Shown in pieces: positions 42,308 through 52,460 of a stretch of 57,264 bases of DNA (positions are counted from its first letter, which is position 1; each line of letters opens with the position of its first letter). The notes under the pieces are model-generated. The model worked only from the letters and a program-made list of their open reading frames with translations, had not been told where the DNA came from and did no database searches. Location of the stretch: contig NZ_JBDPZC010000019.1 of NCBI RefSeq assembly GCF_039872765.1, forward strand, positions 1 to 57,264, written 5' to 3'. The DNA comes from Roseateles_B flavus (lineage in GTDB: Bacteria; Pseudomonadota; Gammaproteobacteria; Burkholderiales; Burkholderiaceae_C). The position numbers and the translations under genes were made by a program.

Positions 42308-42331
42308 GGCGCCTGGGCAGGGCCAGGCGCC
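42308..42331 (-). terminator. Leader hairpin before the ACP gene, attenuator-like
   Basis: On the minus strand GGCGCCTGG and CCAGGCGCC form a perfect 9-bp stem with a 6-nt loop, followed by CTTTTCCTTTTCC and, 22 nt after the stem, the ACP start codon. It looks like a terminator but sits in the leader of the operon rather than after a gene. Confidence 0.45.
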
Positions 42332-42483
42332 GGAGAGGGTGCCGGGGAAGGCGGCCGAATCTTACCCGGGGGCGCTGTCCAGATCCCGGGGGGCGGGCCC
42401 CCTCATCCCAAGGGAGGCGGCCCGCGGCGCAGGCCTCCCGCGAGTGCTGGGCCGCCCCCGGACTCGGGGACAATCGCCGCATC

Positions 42484-44136
<1,653 letters not shown>

Positions 44137-44172
44137 TCGCGCCGTTCTCATCCCTTCCTGCCCTTCGCCTTC

Positions 44173-45432
44173 ATGGACACACCCTCCGCCGCCACCCCCG
44201 CCCGTGCCCTGCCGGTGCATGCGCCGATGCACCAGTTCCCGGTCCGGGGCCATGAGCTCATCGTCGGGGGACGGCCGCTGAGCGAGCTGGCGGCCTCGCT
44301 CGGCCAGACGCCTTTCTACGTCTACGAGCGATCCCTTCTGCAAGCCCGCGTGGCTGCGCTGCGCGAGGCCTTGCCGGCGGGCCTTCACCTTCATTACGCG
44401 ATGAAGGCCAACCCCCTGCCGGCCCTGGTGGCCTGCATGGTGGGCCTGGTGGACGGCATCGACGTGGCCTCCGCCGGCGAGATGCAGGTGGCGCTGGCCC
44501 AGGGGGCGGATCCGCGGCACATGAGCTTTGCGGGGCCAGGCAAGCGGGCGCAGGAGCTGCAGGCCGCGGTGGCGGCGGGCGTGCTGGTCAACGTGGAGTC
44601 CTTCCGCGAGCTGCCGCTGCTGGCGCAGGCCGCGCAGGACCTGGGCCGACCGGCGCGCGTGGCCGTGCGCGTGAACCCGGACTTCGAACTCAAGGGCTCG
44701 GGCATGCGCATGGGCGGCGGACCCAGGCAGTTCGGGGTCGATGCCGAGGAAGTGCCGCGCCTGCTGGCCGAGATCGGCCGCCTGGGGCTGCAGTTCGAGG
44801 GCTTCCATCTCTTCGCGGGCTCGCAGAACCTGCGTGCCGAGGCGATCTGCGAGGCTCAGCGCCTGAGCTACCAGCTGGCCCTGCGCCTGGCCGCTGACGC
44901 GCCTGCGCCCGTGCGCCACCTCAACCTGGGCGGTGGCTTCGGCATTCCCTATTTCCCCGGCGAGCAGCCGCTGGACCTGGGCCCCGTGGCCGCCAACCTG
45001 GCCGAGCTGCAGGCCAGGGCAGGGCGCGAGATGCCCGAGGCGCACCTGGTGCTGGAGCTCGGGCGCTATCTGGTGGGCGAGGCGGGGCTCTATGTGGCCC
45101 GCGTGCTGGACCGCAAGGTGTCACGGGGTCAGGTCTTTCTCGTGACCGATGGCGGCCTGCACCACCACCTGGCTGCATCCGGCAACTTCGGGCAGGTGAT
45201 CCGCAAGAACTACCCCGTGGCCATCGGCAACCGCATGGGCGAACCGGCCACCGAGTCCGTCCATGTGGTGGGCCCGCTGTGCACGCCGCTGGACCTGCTG
45301 GCCGAACGCATGATGCTGCCGGTGGCCCAGGAGGGGGACCTGGTGGTGGTCTACCAGTCGGGGGCCTATGGGGCCAGCGCGAGCCCGCAGGGCTTCCTCG
45401 GGCATCCGGGCTGCCTGGAAGTGCTGGTCTGA
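44173..45432 (+). CDS. Pyridoxal-dependent decarboxylase, exosortase A system-associated
   Basis: A 419-aa fold-type III (ornithine/diaminopimelate decarboxylase-like) enzyme. HYAMKANPLPALV carries the PLP-binding Lys78, GIDVASAGEMQVAL follows, LNLGGGFGIPY is the phosphate-binding Gly-rich turn, and PLCTPLDLL plus QSGAYG near the end are the active-site contributions from the partner subunit. It would decarboxylate an amino acid or a thioester-bound amino acid to feed the polymer. It lies 36 nt after the ligase gene. The typical family position is next to the ligase. Confidence 0.92.
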   Translation: MDTPSAATPARALPVHAPMHQFPVRGHELIVGGRPLSELAASLGQTPFYVYERSLLQARVAALREALPAGLHLHYAMKANPLPALVACMVGLVDGIDVASAGEMQVALAQGADPRHMSFAGPGKRAQELQAAVAAGVLVNVESFRELPLLAQAAQDLGRPARVAVRVNPDFELKGSGMRMGGGPRQFGVDAEEVPRLLAEIGRLGLQFEGFHLFAGSQNLRAEAICEAQRLSYQLALRLAADAPAPVRHLNLGGGFGIPYFPGEQPLDLGPVAANLAELQARAGREMPEAHLVLELGRYLVGEAGLYVARVLDRKVSRGQVFLVTDGGLHHHLAASGNFGQVIRKNYPVAIGNRMGEPATESVHVVGPLCTPLDLLAERMMLPVAQEGDLVVVYQSGAYGASASPQGFLGHPGCLEVLV

Positions 45433-45516
45433 GCTGAAGAACGGCAGGATCGCACGGAGCCGGCGACCCCGCGGCCTGGCGCAGGAAGGGCTGCGGCCTA
45501 CCATGGCAAGCCCTGC

Positions 45517-47646
45517 TTGTCCTGTCCCAGGTCGCGAAACTTGGCTGTTGAACCGCTCATCACGACTGCGCCCGTGCCCGTCTGCAAGAGCGGCCGGCCT
45601 GCTGCCCGGCTTGTCGCTGCGGGCCTGAGCCTGCTGCTGGCCGGCCTGGCGGTGTCGCAGGTGCAGGCCCAAGTGCTGGCCCAGGTGCCCTCCCAAGGGC
45701 CTTCCCAAGTGCGGGCTGCGCTCACTTTCGAGCAGGTGCGTGCGCTGCCGGCGCCGCCAGCGGTCTATGCCGACGAACCCTCGCTGGAGGCCCGGCTGCG
45801 CTGGCTGCAGACGCGCCTGGCAGGATCGCTCGACGCCCCGGAGCGCTACCGCAGTCAGCGCCTGCTGTTCAGCGAGTACTACTTCGCCAACCGTCACGCC
45901 GAGGCGGCTTCCCTGTGCCGCCAGCATCCGCCGCTGGCGGAAGATCTCCTGTTCCGGGCGCACTGCATCCTCGCCACGAAGTCCGGCCCGCAGGATCAGC
46001 TGCCGCAGCTGCTGTTGCTGACCCAGGAAGCGCGCAGCCGCCGCAATCCCGGCATGGAGGCGCTGCTGCTGCAGGAGATCGCCTGGCGGCAGTCGGAGCT
46101 CGGGGACATCGGCGGCGCCTTCGAGAATCTGGAGGCCGCGCTGGCGGCGGCGCCGGTCAGCGATGTGGGGCTGCTGACCGACCTGATGATGAACACGGCG
46201 ACCAGCTACATCGTCAATGGAGACGAGGGCTATGTCCGCAAGGGCATCGCGCTGCTGGCCAGCAACCGCGAGCGCCTGGCGCGGATGCTGGAGGAGCCCA
46301 CGGGCGACATCGACAAGGCCGTGCTGCGCGAAAGCATGCAGCTCACCGAGTTCAACCGCGGCATCGCCTATGCGCTGCATCTGGGCGACTATGCCAACGC
46401 CCTTCAGCACTTCGATCGGGTGCTGGCCGAGCCCAATCCCTATACCGAGGATGCGCTGGCCTTCGCCGCGCTGGCTGCGGCCGAGTTGCGCCAGAACGAG
46501 CGCGCCCGTGCCTACCTGGCGCGCGCCGGTCGGGAGGGCACCGGCAACGCTGCTCCCGCCGTGCGGCAGTACCTGAGCTGCTACCGGCAGCTGGCCGGCC
46601 GCCGCCTGCAGCCCGGGCATGCCTTGAGCGACTGCCTGAGCCTGCACCCTGACACCGCCACCGAGGTGCAGCTGGACGTCTACAAGCGCCTGTCCCATAT
46701 CGACGATCCCGCGATCGCACTCGCCGGACTGAAGGGCCTGCGCACCCTGTTCCTCGAGAAGCTGGAGCCCCAGCTGCGCCGCCGCGGTTCCACGGCGGCC
46801 TCCAATGCCGAGCTGCGCCGGCTGCAGCGCGAGTCGGAGTTCAAGAGCCTGGTCCTCGAGCAGCAGCAGGCGCTGCAGCGCGAGCGCGATGCCACCGCAG
46901 CCCAGCGCCAGACCACCTTCATCGCGCTGTCCTTGCTGCTGCTGGCCGTGCTGCTGCTGATCGGCCTGAGCTGGCGTTCGAAGAAGAGGCTGGCCGAGCA
47001 GTTCGAGCGCATGAGCCTGGTCGACACGCTGACCCAGCTGGGCAATCGTCGCTTCCTGGAGCAGCAGGTCGGGCGCGAGCTGGCCTCCCTGGAGCGGGCG
47101 CGGCACCGGCACCCGGAGGCGGCGCTGGGCCTCTATCTCTTTGATGTCGACCACTTCAAGTCTGTCAACGACCGCTTCGGCCATGGCGTGGGGGACGAGG
47201 TGCTGGTCGAGCTGGCACGGCGCCTCCAGGCCGTGACGCGAGACACGGACCTGCTGGTGCGCTGGGGCGGCGAGGAGTTCCTGCTGGTCGCCCGGCTCGA
47301 CACCGCCCAGCACGGCTCCCAGCTCGCCACGCGCATCCTGGAGGCCATCAACGGCAGCCCCTTTGCGCTCCAGCGCGGCGACGCGCTGCCTGTCACTTGC
47401 ACCGTCGGGGCGGTATGTCTGCCCTTCATGCCCGGCAGTGATCCTGGCCTGTGGCCCGAGCTGGTCGAGCTGGCCGACCTCGCGCTCTACGAGGGCAAGC
47501 GCGCCGGCCGCAACCGCTGGGTGATGCTGTCGAACCAGGGGCTGGCAACGCCGGAGTCCTTGAGGCAGGCGCTGCAGCAGCCCCTGGCGCAGTCGCTGGA
47601 GGCCGGGCTGCTGGGCCTGCGCAGTTCGGCAGAGCCGGGCGATTGA
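45517..47646 (+). CDS. Diguanylate cyclase with periplasmic helical sensor
   Basis: About 700 aa. A signal/anchor segment near LVAAGLSLLLAGLA, a large helical (TPR-like) periplasmic region to residue ~460, a membrane helix (ALSLLLLAVLLLIGLSW), then a GGDEF domain with FDVDHFKSVNDRFGHGVGD and active-site GGEEF. RDTD nine residues before the GGEEF is an allosteric I-site RxxD. It makes cyclic di-GMP, which commonly promotes exopolysaccharide and biofilm, fitting its place beside this cluster. No ATG is available near the start; TTG at 45517 or 45541 or a later GTG may be used. Confidence 0.88.
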   Translation: MSCPRSRNLAVEPLITTAPVPVCKSGRPAARLVAAGLSLLLAGLAVSQVQAQVLAQVPSQGPSQVRAALTFEQVRALPAPPAVYADEPSLEARLRWLQTRLAGSLDAPERYRSQRLLFSEYYFANRHAEAASLCRQHPPLAEDLLFRAHCILATKSGPQDQLPQLLLLTQEARSRRNPGMEALLLQEIAWRQSELGDIGGAFENLEAALAAAPVSDVGLLTDLMMNTATSYIVNGDEGYVRKGIALLASNRERLARMLEEPTGDIDKAVLRESMQLTEFNRGIAYALHLGDYANALQHFDRVLAEPNPYTEDALAFAALAAAELRQNERARAYLARAGREGTGNAAPAVRQYLSCYRQLAGRRLQPGHALSDCLSLHPDTATEVQLDVYKRLSHIDDPAIALAGLKGLRTLFLEKLEPQLRRRGSTAASNAELRRLQRESEFKSLVLEQQQALQRERDATAAQRQTTFIALSLLLLAVLLLIGLSWRSKKRLAEQFERMSLVDTLTQLGNRRFLEQQVGRELASLERARHRHPEAALGLYLFDVDHFKSVNDRFGHGVGDEVLVELARRLQAVTRDTDLLVRWGGEEFLLVARLDTAQHGSQLATRILEAINGSPFALQRGDALPVTCTVGAVCLPFMPGSDPGLWPELVELADLALYEGKRAGRNRWVMLSNQGLATPESLRQALQQPLAQSLEAGLLGLRSSAEPGD

Positions 47647-47658
47647 CCGACGCGCGGC

Positions 47659-48726
47659 CTAGAGTGCCGGCAGCAGGTCCTGGGTCAGCAGCTTGAAGGT
47701 GTGGAGGTGGGGCTGCCGCTCGTTGAAGTTGGTCGTGGTGATCACGATCACGGCGCGCTTCTCGGGCAGGAGGAAGACCGCGTTGCCGCCGTTGCCCGCC
47801 ATCGTGGGCGCCGTGAGGGTCGAGGCGCCGAAGGGGATCTTCATCAGCCACCACAAGTAGCCGTAGTCGGCATCCTCGCGCGCCACAGCCTGCGGGGCCA
47901 GCGAGCGTCGGACCCAGTCCGCGGGGATGAGCTGCTGGCCCCCGGCCCGTCCGCCATCCAGGTAGAGCTGGCCGAGCTTCCAGAGGTCGCGAGTGCGCAG
48001 GCCCAGCCCGCCCCCGGCCTGGGCGAGCCCCAGCGGCGAGTGCTGCCACTCGGGGGCGTGAATGCCCAGGGGATCGAACAGGCGGCGCTGGGCGTAGGCG
48101 TCGAGCGGTTCCCGCACGGCGCTCTGGATGACGTCCCCCAGCGTGGTCACGCCGGCGGTGCAATAGCGGAAGCTGCGGCCGTGCGGCGAGTCCGCCGGCT
48201 TGGGCATCCAGGCGGGGAAGCCCTGCACCGGCAGGTCCGCATAGAACTGCACCCAGTCCTCGACGAGGTACATGCGCTCCTCATTGCCGCGGGAGAACTG
48301 GTTGTCGTCGTTGCACTCGACCAGCGAGGACATCGTCAACAGGTCCTCGACGCTGATCGCCAGCTTGCGTGGATCCGGATGCTGCATCCGGGCGCGACGC
48401 TGCGCCGGCAGCAGGTCAAAGATTCGCGAGCTGCCGCTCATGCGGCCGTCCGCGACGGCCAGGCCCGCCAGCATGCCGGCTACCGTCTTGGTGGCCGAGC
48501 GGGTGTTGCGGCGCGCTTCGGTGCCCTCGGCGTCGAAGTAGTGCTCGTACACCACCTGGCCCTCCTGGGCGACCAGGATGCTGGTGATGGCCTTGTAGCG
48601 GCCCTGTTCGACGTTCTTCTGGGCCTGCTCGAAGCGGGCGGGCGGGGCCGTCTGCGCCGTGGCAGCGTCGGTGGCAGCGGTGAGCGAGGCCACAGCGAGG
48701 GTGAAGCAGAGTAGGGTGCGATGCAT
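47659..48726 (-). CDS. Serine hydrolase of the beta-lactamase fold
   Basis: A 355-aa exported protein with a signal peptide ending near ATAQT. The class C/esterase motif is SATK (in RNTRSATKTVAGML, S-x-x-K nucleophile), with YCTAG in place of YxN and a C-terminal TMAGNGGNAVFLL corresponding to the KTG region. It is probably an esterase or peptidase rather than a resistance enzyme. It converges on the diguanylate cyclase gene with 12 nt between stops, and its start is near an AraC regulator gene on the same strand. Confidence 0.85.
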   Translation of the reverse strand: MHRTLLCFTLAVASLTAATDAATAQTAPPARFEQAQKNVEQGRYKAITSILVAQEGQVVYEHYFDAEGTEARRNTRSATKTVAGMLAGLAVADGRMSGSSRIFDLLPAQRRARMQHPDPRKLAISVEDLLTMSSLVECNDDNQFSRGNEERMYLVEDWVQFYADLPVQGFPAWMPKPADSPHGRSFRYCTAGVTTLGDVIQSAVREPLDAYAQRRLFDPLGIHAPEWQHSPLGLAQAGGGLGLRTRDLWKLGQLYLDGGRAGGQQLIPADWVRRSLAPQAVAREDADYGYLWWLMKIPFGASTLTAPTMAGNGGNAVFLLPEKRAVIVITTTNFNERQPHLHTFKLLTQDLLPAL

Positions 48727-48750
48727 GAGGGGTCCTTGTGTGCCCTGATG

Positions 48751-49629
48751 CTATCGGCGCCGCAGACGGGCATCTTGTACATGGGAAACCTCGGCGCGGC
48801 TGAGTGCGAGCTGCCGGAACGCCCCCGGCGTGATGCCGAACTCCGCCACGAAGCAGCGGTGCAGATGGCTTTCGTCGAAGAAGCCGAGCTCCGTGGCGAC
48901 GAAGCTCAAGGGGCGACGTCGCACGATGAGCGACACCGCCCTGTGCAGCCGCAGCCTGCGCAGATAGTCGCTGGGGGCGATGCCATGGCGCTTGCGGAAG
49001 GCTCGTGCCAGGTAGACCGGGTGCAGATCGGCGATCGAGGCGAGCTCCTCCAGCGTGGGGACGGGCAGGCCGTCGGCTTCCAGGCGGTCCAGGACACGCT
49101 GGAGCTTGTCGCCGACCTTTGGCAGAGGCCGCGGCAGCGCGTCCGCCACCAGTTCGGTGACGATGGTCTCGATGGCGAGCGGGGATGCCGGCTCCCAGCG
49201 CCGGACCTCGGGCAGCAGCGACAGCGCGCATGACAGCGAGCGCCGCGGCAGCCGGCGCGGCTCATCGCCGATCGAGCGGCCATCGCTCAGGCGCTCCAGC
49301 ACGGCGGCGGGCATCGTCACCGTCAGGAACAGGCCGTCGTGAGAGCGAAAGCGGTCGCGATGCTCGGTGCCGGGCGGATTCAGGATGACGGCAGGCCCGG
49401 TGCACAGGGCGGGCATGCCGGCCGCATCACTGACGTAAGTCCCTGCCAGCAGCAGCACCAGGTGCATGTCCGCATGCTGGTGCTGGTGAATCTCGTGCTC
49501 AGGGACGGTGGGGCGCAGCAGCGCGACGGCGAGTTCGGCGGTGGCCTGCTGGTGCAGCGCGGCGCCCTTGACGCCGAGGCCAGTCAGGGCTGGCGCCTGC
49601 GACGGCATCGTGGAAGGCGATGAAAGCAT
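48751..49629 (-). CDS. AraC family transcriptional regulator
   Basis: A 292-aa regulator. The N-terminal cupin-like domain carries HQHQHADMHLVLLLAGTYV, and the C-terminal double helix-turn-helix carries LHPVYLARAFRKRHGIAPSDYLR and a second helix pair ending FGITPGAFRQ. It sits 24 nt upstream of the beta-lactamase-fold gene, same strand, and may be co-transcribed with or regulate it. MPSQ (eight residues in) is an alternative start. Directly before the island's left edge. Confidence 0.9.
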   Translation of the reverse strand: MLSSPSTMPSQAPALTGLGVKGAALHQQATAELAVALLRPTVPEHEIHQHQHADMHLVLLLAGTYVSDAAGMPALCTGPAVILNPPGTEHRDRFRSHDGLFLTVTMPAAVLERLSDGRSIGDEPRRLPRRSLSCALSLLPEVRRWEPASPLAIETIVTELVADALPRPLPKVGDKLQRVLDRLEADGLPVPTLEELASIADLHPVYLARAFRKRHGIAPSDYLRRLRLHRAVSLIVRRRPLSFVATELGFFDESHLHRCFVAEFGITPGAFRQLALSRAEVSHVQDARLRRR

Positions 49630-49763
49630 GCGGGGTGTGTCTGTGCGTCACCCCCGGGGTCCATCGTGAGGGCGACGCGAGTATGACCTGCTTGCGGCTG
49701 AGCACGGCGTGCCGACCCTATCGGCCCCACGTGTCCCCAATTTGGCCCCCGTGCCCCGGAAAC

Positions 49764-49788
49764 GAAAAACGGGCCCAGAGGGCCCGTT
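49764..49788 (-). terminator. Terminator belonging to the displaced tRNA-Ser
   Basis: AACGGGCCC (49768-49776) and GGGCCCGTT (49780-49788) form a 9-bp stem with a 3-nt loop; on the minus strand a TTTTTC run follows. It lies 13 nt past the tRNA-Ser 3' end at 49802-49813, a normal tRNA terminator distance. Confidence 0.8.
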
Positions 49789-49801
49789 CTTGCGTGGTTC
49801 T

Positions 49802-49815
49802 TGGCGGAGAGGGCG
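49802..49815 (-). other. Displaced tRNA-Ser 3' end, island attachment core
   Basis: On the minus strand CGCCCTCTCCGCCA matches the acceptor 3' strand plus CCA of bacterial tRNA-Ser. The T-arm and the rest of the tRNA are absent on the higher-coordinate side, which is element DNA. This is the hallmark of integration into a tRNA 3' end: the intact tRNA-Ser should lie at the far (right) edge of the island. Confidence 0.6.
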
Positions 49816-49897
49816 TCCGCCATTCGCCATTTCCATGAGTCTTCGCCGGATGGCAGCAATGCTCATACACAATTGCAAATCAACAGCTTAGCGGCGC

Positions 49898-51181
49898 TTG
49901 GCGGCACCATCGGTTCTCCAAAGGTCCACCGCATCTCAGATTTCAATTGTGGGTACACCCGTGGGTACAAGAACATCTTCCGCAAGAGACAGAAAGCGAA
50001 TCTCTGCCGTCAGCCTGCCCAAATTGTTCAGGACCCCTGGCTACCACCATGACGGTGGGGGGCTCTATCTCCAGGTTACGGCGACCGGCGGGCGGTCATG
50101 GGTGTTCCGCTACATGCTGAACAAGCGTAGTCGTGAAATGGGTCTGGGCTCGGCCGACAACTGGGACCTCACGTCAATCCGGCAACGTGCAGATGAGCTG
50201 CGGCGCTTGCTGGACCAGGGCATAGATCCCATCGAGCAGCGCAATGCCGAACGCCGTGCCTTGGCGCAGAAGCAGGAGACGAGTAGGACCTTCAAGCAAT
50301 GCGCCGAGCTGTTCCACGAGAAGAACGCCGCAGCATGGAAGAACGCCAAGCATTCAGCACAGTTCCTCAGCACACTGGAGACCTACGCCTATCCCACGTT
50401 TGGGGAATGGCCGGTCTCTGAGATAACGGGCGATGCCGTCGTCAAGGCAGTGCTGCCGATCTGGACGACCAAGCACGAGACTGCCACGCGAGTGCTTCAG
50501 CGGATCAAGAAAGTGCTGGTGTGGTCTGCTGCAGCCAGGCATCGTGAGCCACTTCCTTCCGACTTCTGGGACTTCGTGCAGACGCATCTGCCAGCTGTCA
50601 AAGTTGAGGAAAAGCACCACGAGGCGTGCCCCTACGCAGAGGCTGGCGCATTGCTGGTTCGCGTCAGGGACAGCAGTGCGAGTGACATCGTGAAGCTTGC
50701 ATTCCTGTTCACCGTGTTGACGGCGGCCCGTTCAGGCGAGACACGGGGAGCCATGTGGGATGAGATCCACCTGGACAACAAAGTGTGGGTCATTCCAGCA
50801 GAACGAATGAAGGCAGGGCGGGTGCACCGAGTGCCCTTGAGCCCCAGCGCGGTGGCGATTCTCAAGCGGGCACGCGAGCTCTCCAGCAACGAGATGCTGG
50901 TCTTTCCAAGTCCTCGCGGCCTCAAGCTCAGCGACATGGTGTTCACGCAGCTGCTGCGGCGCCTGGAGGCTGGTTGCACCATGCATGGCTTCCGGTCGAC
51001 GTTCCGTGACTGGGCTGCAGAACAGACCAACTATGCGGCGCAGGTCTGTGAGACGGCGTTGGCACACGTCAATGAAGATCAGGTGGAGGCTGCGTATCTG
51101 CGTTCAGACCAGTTTGAAAGGCGTCGTGGGCTGATGGCGGATTGGGCGAAGTTCTTGGAAGACTCCGCAATTCGAGGCTGA
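49898..51181 (+). CDS. Site-specific tyrosine recombinase, P4-type integrase
   Basis: Up to 427 aa. The N-terminal arm/DUF4102-like domain has HDGGGLYLQVTATGGRSWVF. Catalytic residues: Arg in TAARSGETRG, His and Arg in MHGFRSTFRDWA, His in ALAHVNEDQVE, and the nucleophile Tyr in EAAYLRSDQFERRR. It integrates and excises the island at the tRNA-Ser 3' end. Start uncertain: the frame opens at TTG 49898; GTG 49949 or 49961 within two GTGGGTACA copies (12 nt apart) may be the true start. The gene is 83 nt or more from the attachment core. Confidence 0.88.
   Translation: MAAPSVLQRSTASQISIVGTPVGTRTSSARDRKRISAVSLPKLFRTPGYHHDGGGLYLQVTATGGRSWVFRYMLNKRSREMGLGSADNWDLTSIRQRADELRRLLDQGIDPIEQRNAERRALAQKQETSRTFKQCAELFHEKNAAAWKNAKHSAQFLSTLETYAYPTFGEWPVSEITGDAVVKAVLPIWTTKHETATRVLQRIKKVLVWSAAARHREPLPSDFWDFVQTHLPAVKVEEKHHEACPYAEAGALLVRVRDSSASDIVKLAFLFTVLTAARSGETRGAMWDEIHLDNKVWVIPAERMKAGRVHRVPLSPSAVAILKRARELSSNEMLVFPSPRGLKLSDMVFTQLLRRLEAGCTMHGFRSTFRDWAAEQTNYAAQVCETALAHVNEDQVEAAYLRSDQFERRRGLMADWAKFLEDSAIRG
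49949..49969 (+). repeat. Tandem GTGGGTACA repeat at integrase start
   Basis: GTGGGTACA occurs at 49949-49957 and 49961-49969, separated by CCC. Short direct repeats at this position are common before P4-type integrases and may be integrase or excisionase binding sites; they also give two alternative GTG starts. Confidence 0.4.
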
Positions 51182-51359
51182 CTGTGCCCACCTAGTCGAG
51201 CGTCGGTCGTTGCATACCGACCTGAAGGCGCCGAAACGGCACGCAGCGTGCGCAAGCCCTGGCGCCGCGTGGAGCGATAGGTTGGCACATGCTAAGTTTC
51301 CGGCTTGGCGAACGGGCCTGCTGGACGTGCATCTGCGCCGATTGCTTCCTAGCCTTCCG

Positions 51360-52346
51360 TCAGGACGCCCCTGTTGCGCTTGCTTCTGTGTTTTGCTTGG
51401 TCAGCTGAACTTTTGGATCTTGGTATCCCGGCGCGATCGTCGCGTTGGGCGATCCATAAAGTGACAACGGATCTTGTAGCCAAAGCATGTACTCAAGACC
51501 TCGGAGGTGATGGTCGGGAGAACAGTCCACGTTCCAACGTCTGAGCATATAACCAACGTTGGCTGAGCGGACTCTGACCGTCAGCACGCCATCGCGCATC
51601 GGATAGTCCATGAGAACGATCTCAGGGCGAGGGTGGTTCGGATGAGGAACTAGCTTCAGCTCGATGATTCGACTCCACTGAACATCTTGGTCGGCACGCT
51701 CTTCGCGGCCGACAGGGCTGGTTTCGAGAACCTCGACACCTTCCATCCGCGTAGGGACGAAGTCGGTGAAGTGCTGCTTCAGGCGGTCGAAAGCTCGAAC
51801 ATGCCAGCGGACTCCGTTATCTACAAGTGCGAGAGGAACTAGCTCTCGACGAGTCGCGCCACTGCTCACCGAGTGATAGGTCAAAGAGACGGCTTTGCCT
51901 CGGTGAATCGCACGTGTGATTGGGGCAAGAACATCCACTGAGGGAGCACTGAGCGTGGAGGGGAACTCGCAGGGGATGACTTGCGAACCCTTCTCCTCTT
52001 CGATCTGGCTGAATCCTTGAGAGAGCGTCGCAAGTGCGCGTAGAGGCGGATGGTCAAACAGTGGTTTGAACTTAGGGCTGGGCCGATAGAGCTTGCCTGC
52101 GCTGTCGAACTCAAGGTTGTCCGGGGCAAGGGCGCGATACATAGCGATGTCTCGCGTGACGCCAGCTGGGGCTGTCTCAAACTTGGAGATGACGTCTGCT
52201 CGCCGGAGCTCCCCAAGGAACAGTAGTGTGAAATCGATGTGAGACAGCCGCTCCCGTTGAGCTCGGGTCAGAACCTCGAGAGACGGGGATGGTTTGGGGC
52301 TGGAATGGGCGTCCATGTATAGATGATACCTAAGGCGCCACTTCAT
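51360..52346 (-). CDS. capW: WYL-domain transcriptional regulator, CapW-like
   Basis: A 328-aa regulator. The N-terminal winged helix-turn-helix is AQRERLSHIDFTLLFLGELR (about residues 28-48) continuing RADVISKF and GVTRDIAMYR; the central WYL domain holds GKAVSLTYHSVSSGATRRELVPLALVDNGVRWHV in part; a WCX-like C-terminal domain follows. CapW proteins are known to repress CBASS operons divergent to them until DNA damage or phage infection, which matches this location. Met at 52316 is an alternative start. The gene is divergent from the CBASS operon with ~115 nt between. Confidence 0.85.
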   Translation of the reverse strand: MKWRLRYHLYMDAHSSPKPSPSLEVLTRAQRERLSHIDFTLLFLGELRRADVISKFETAPAGVTRDIAMYRALAPDNLEFDSAGKLYRPSPKFKPLFDHPPLRALATLSQGFSQIEEEKGSQVIPCEFPSTLSAPSVDVLAPITRAIHRGKAVSLTYHSVSSGATRRELVPLALVDNGVRWHVRAFDRLKQHFTDFVPTRMEGVEVLETSPVGREERADQDVQWSRIIELKLVPHPNHPRPEIVLMDYPMRDGVLTVRVRSANVGYMLRRWNVDCSPDHHLRGLEYMLWLQDPLSLYGSPNATIAPGYQDPKVQLTKQNTEASATGAS

Positions 52347-52412
52347 CTGATCCCAGAATTACGATCATCTAATCAAATTTAGCATGACTAGTGATATATG
52401 ATTGCCTATCAT
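52321..52412. promoter_or_regulatory. Divergent promoter/operator region of the CBASS locus
   Basis: AGATGAT (52321-52327) and ATCATCT (52364-52370) are inverted copies, and ATGAT-tgcct-ATCAT (52398-52412) is a perfect five-base-arm palindrome. TATGAT at 52397-52402 could be the -10 of the CBASS promoter, overlapped by the palindrome, which would give a simple repression mechanism. AT content is far above the surroundings. Binding by the CapW-like protein is inferred. Confidence 0.5.
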
Positions 52413-52460
52413 GGCATCGCAATGATGCTTCCTGGTGAGCTCGAATGGAGGGTGGTGGCG

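Noticed and set aside
49802..49815. A complete tRNA-Ser gene at the island edge
   Set aside because: Only the acceptor 3' strand is present; no T-arm, anticodon arm or 5' acceptor strand is found next to it.
52398..52460. ATG at 52398 as start of the CBASS membrane protein
   Set aside because: It lies inside the palindrome and the putative -10 region, with no ribosome-binding site; GTG 52461 has GGAGGG at 8 nt.
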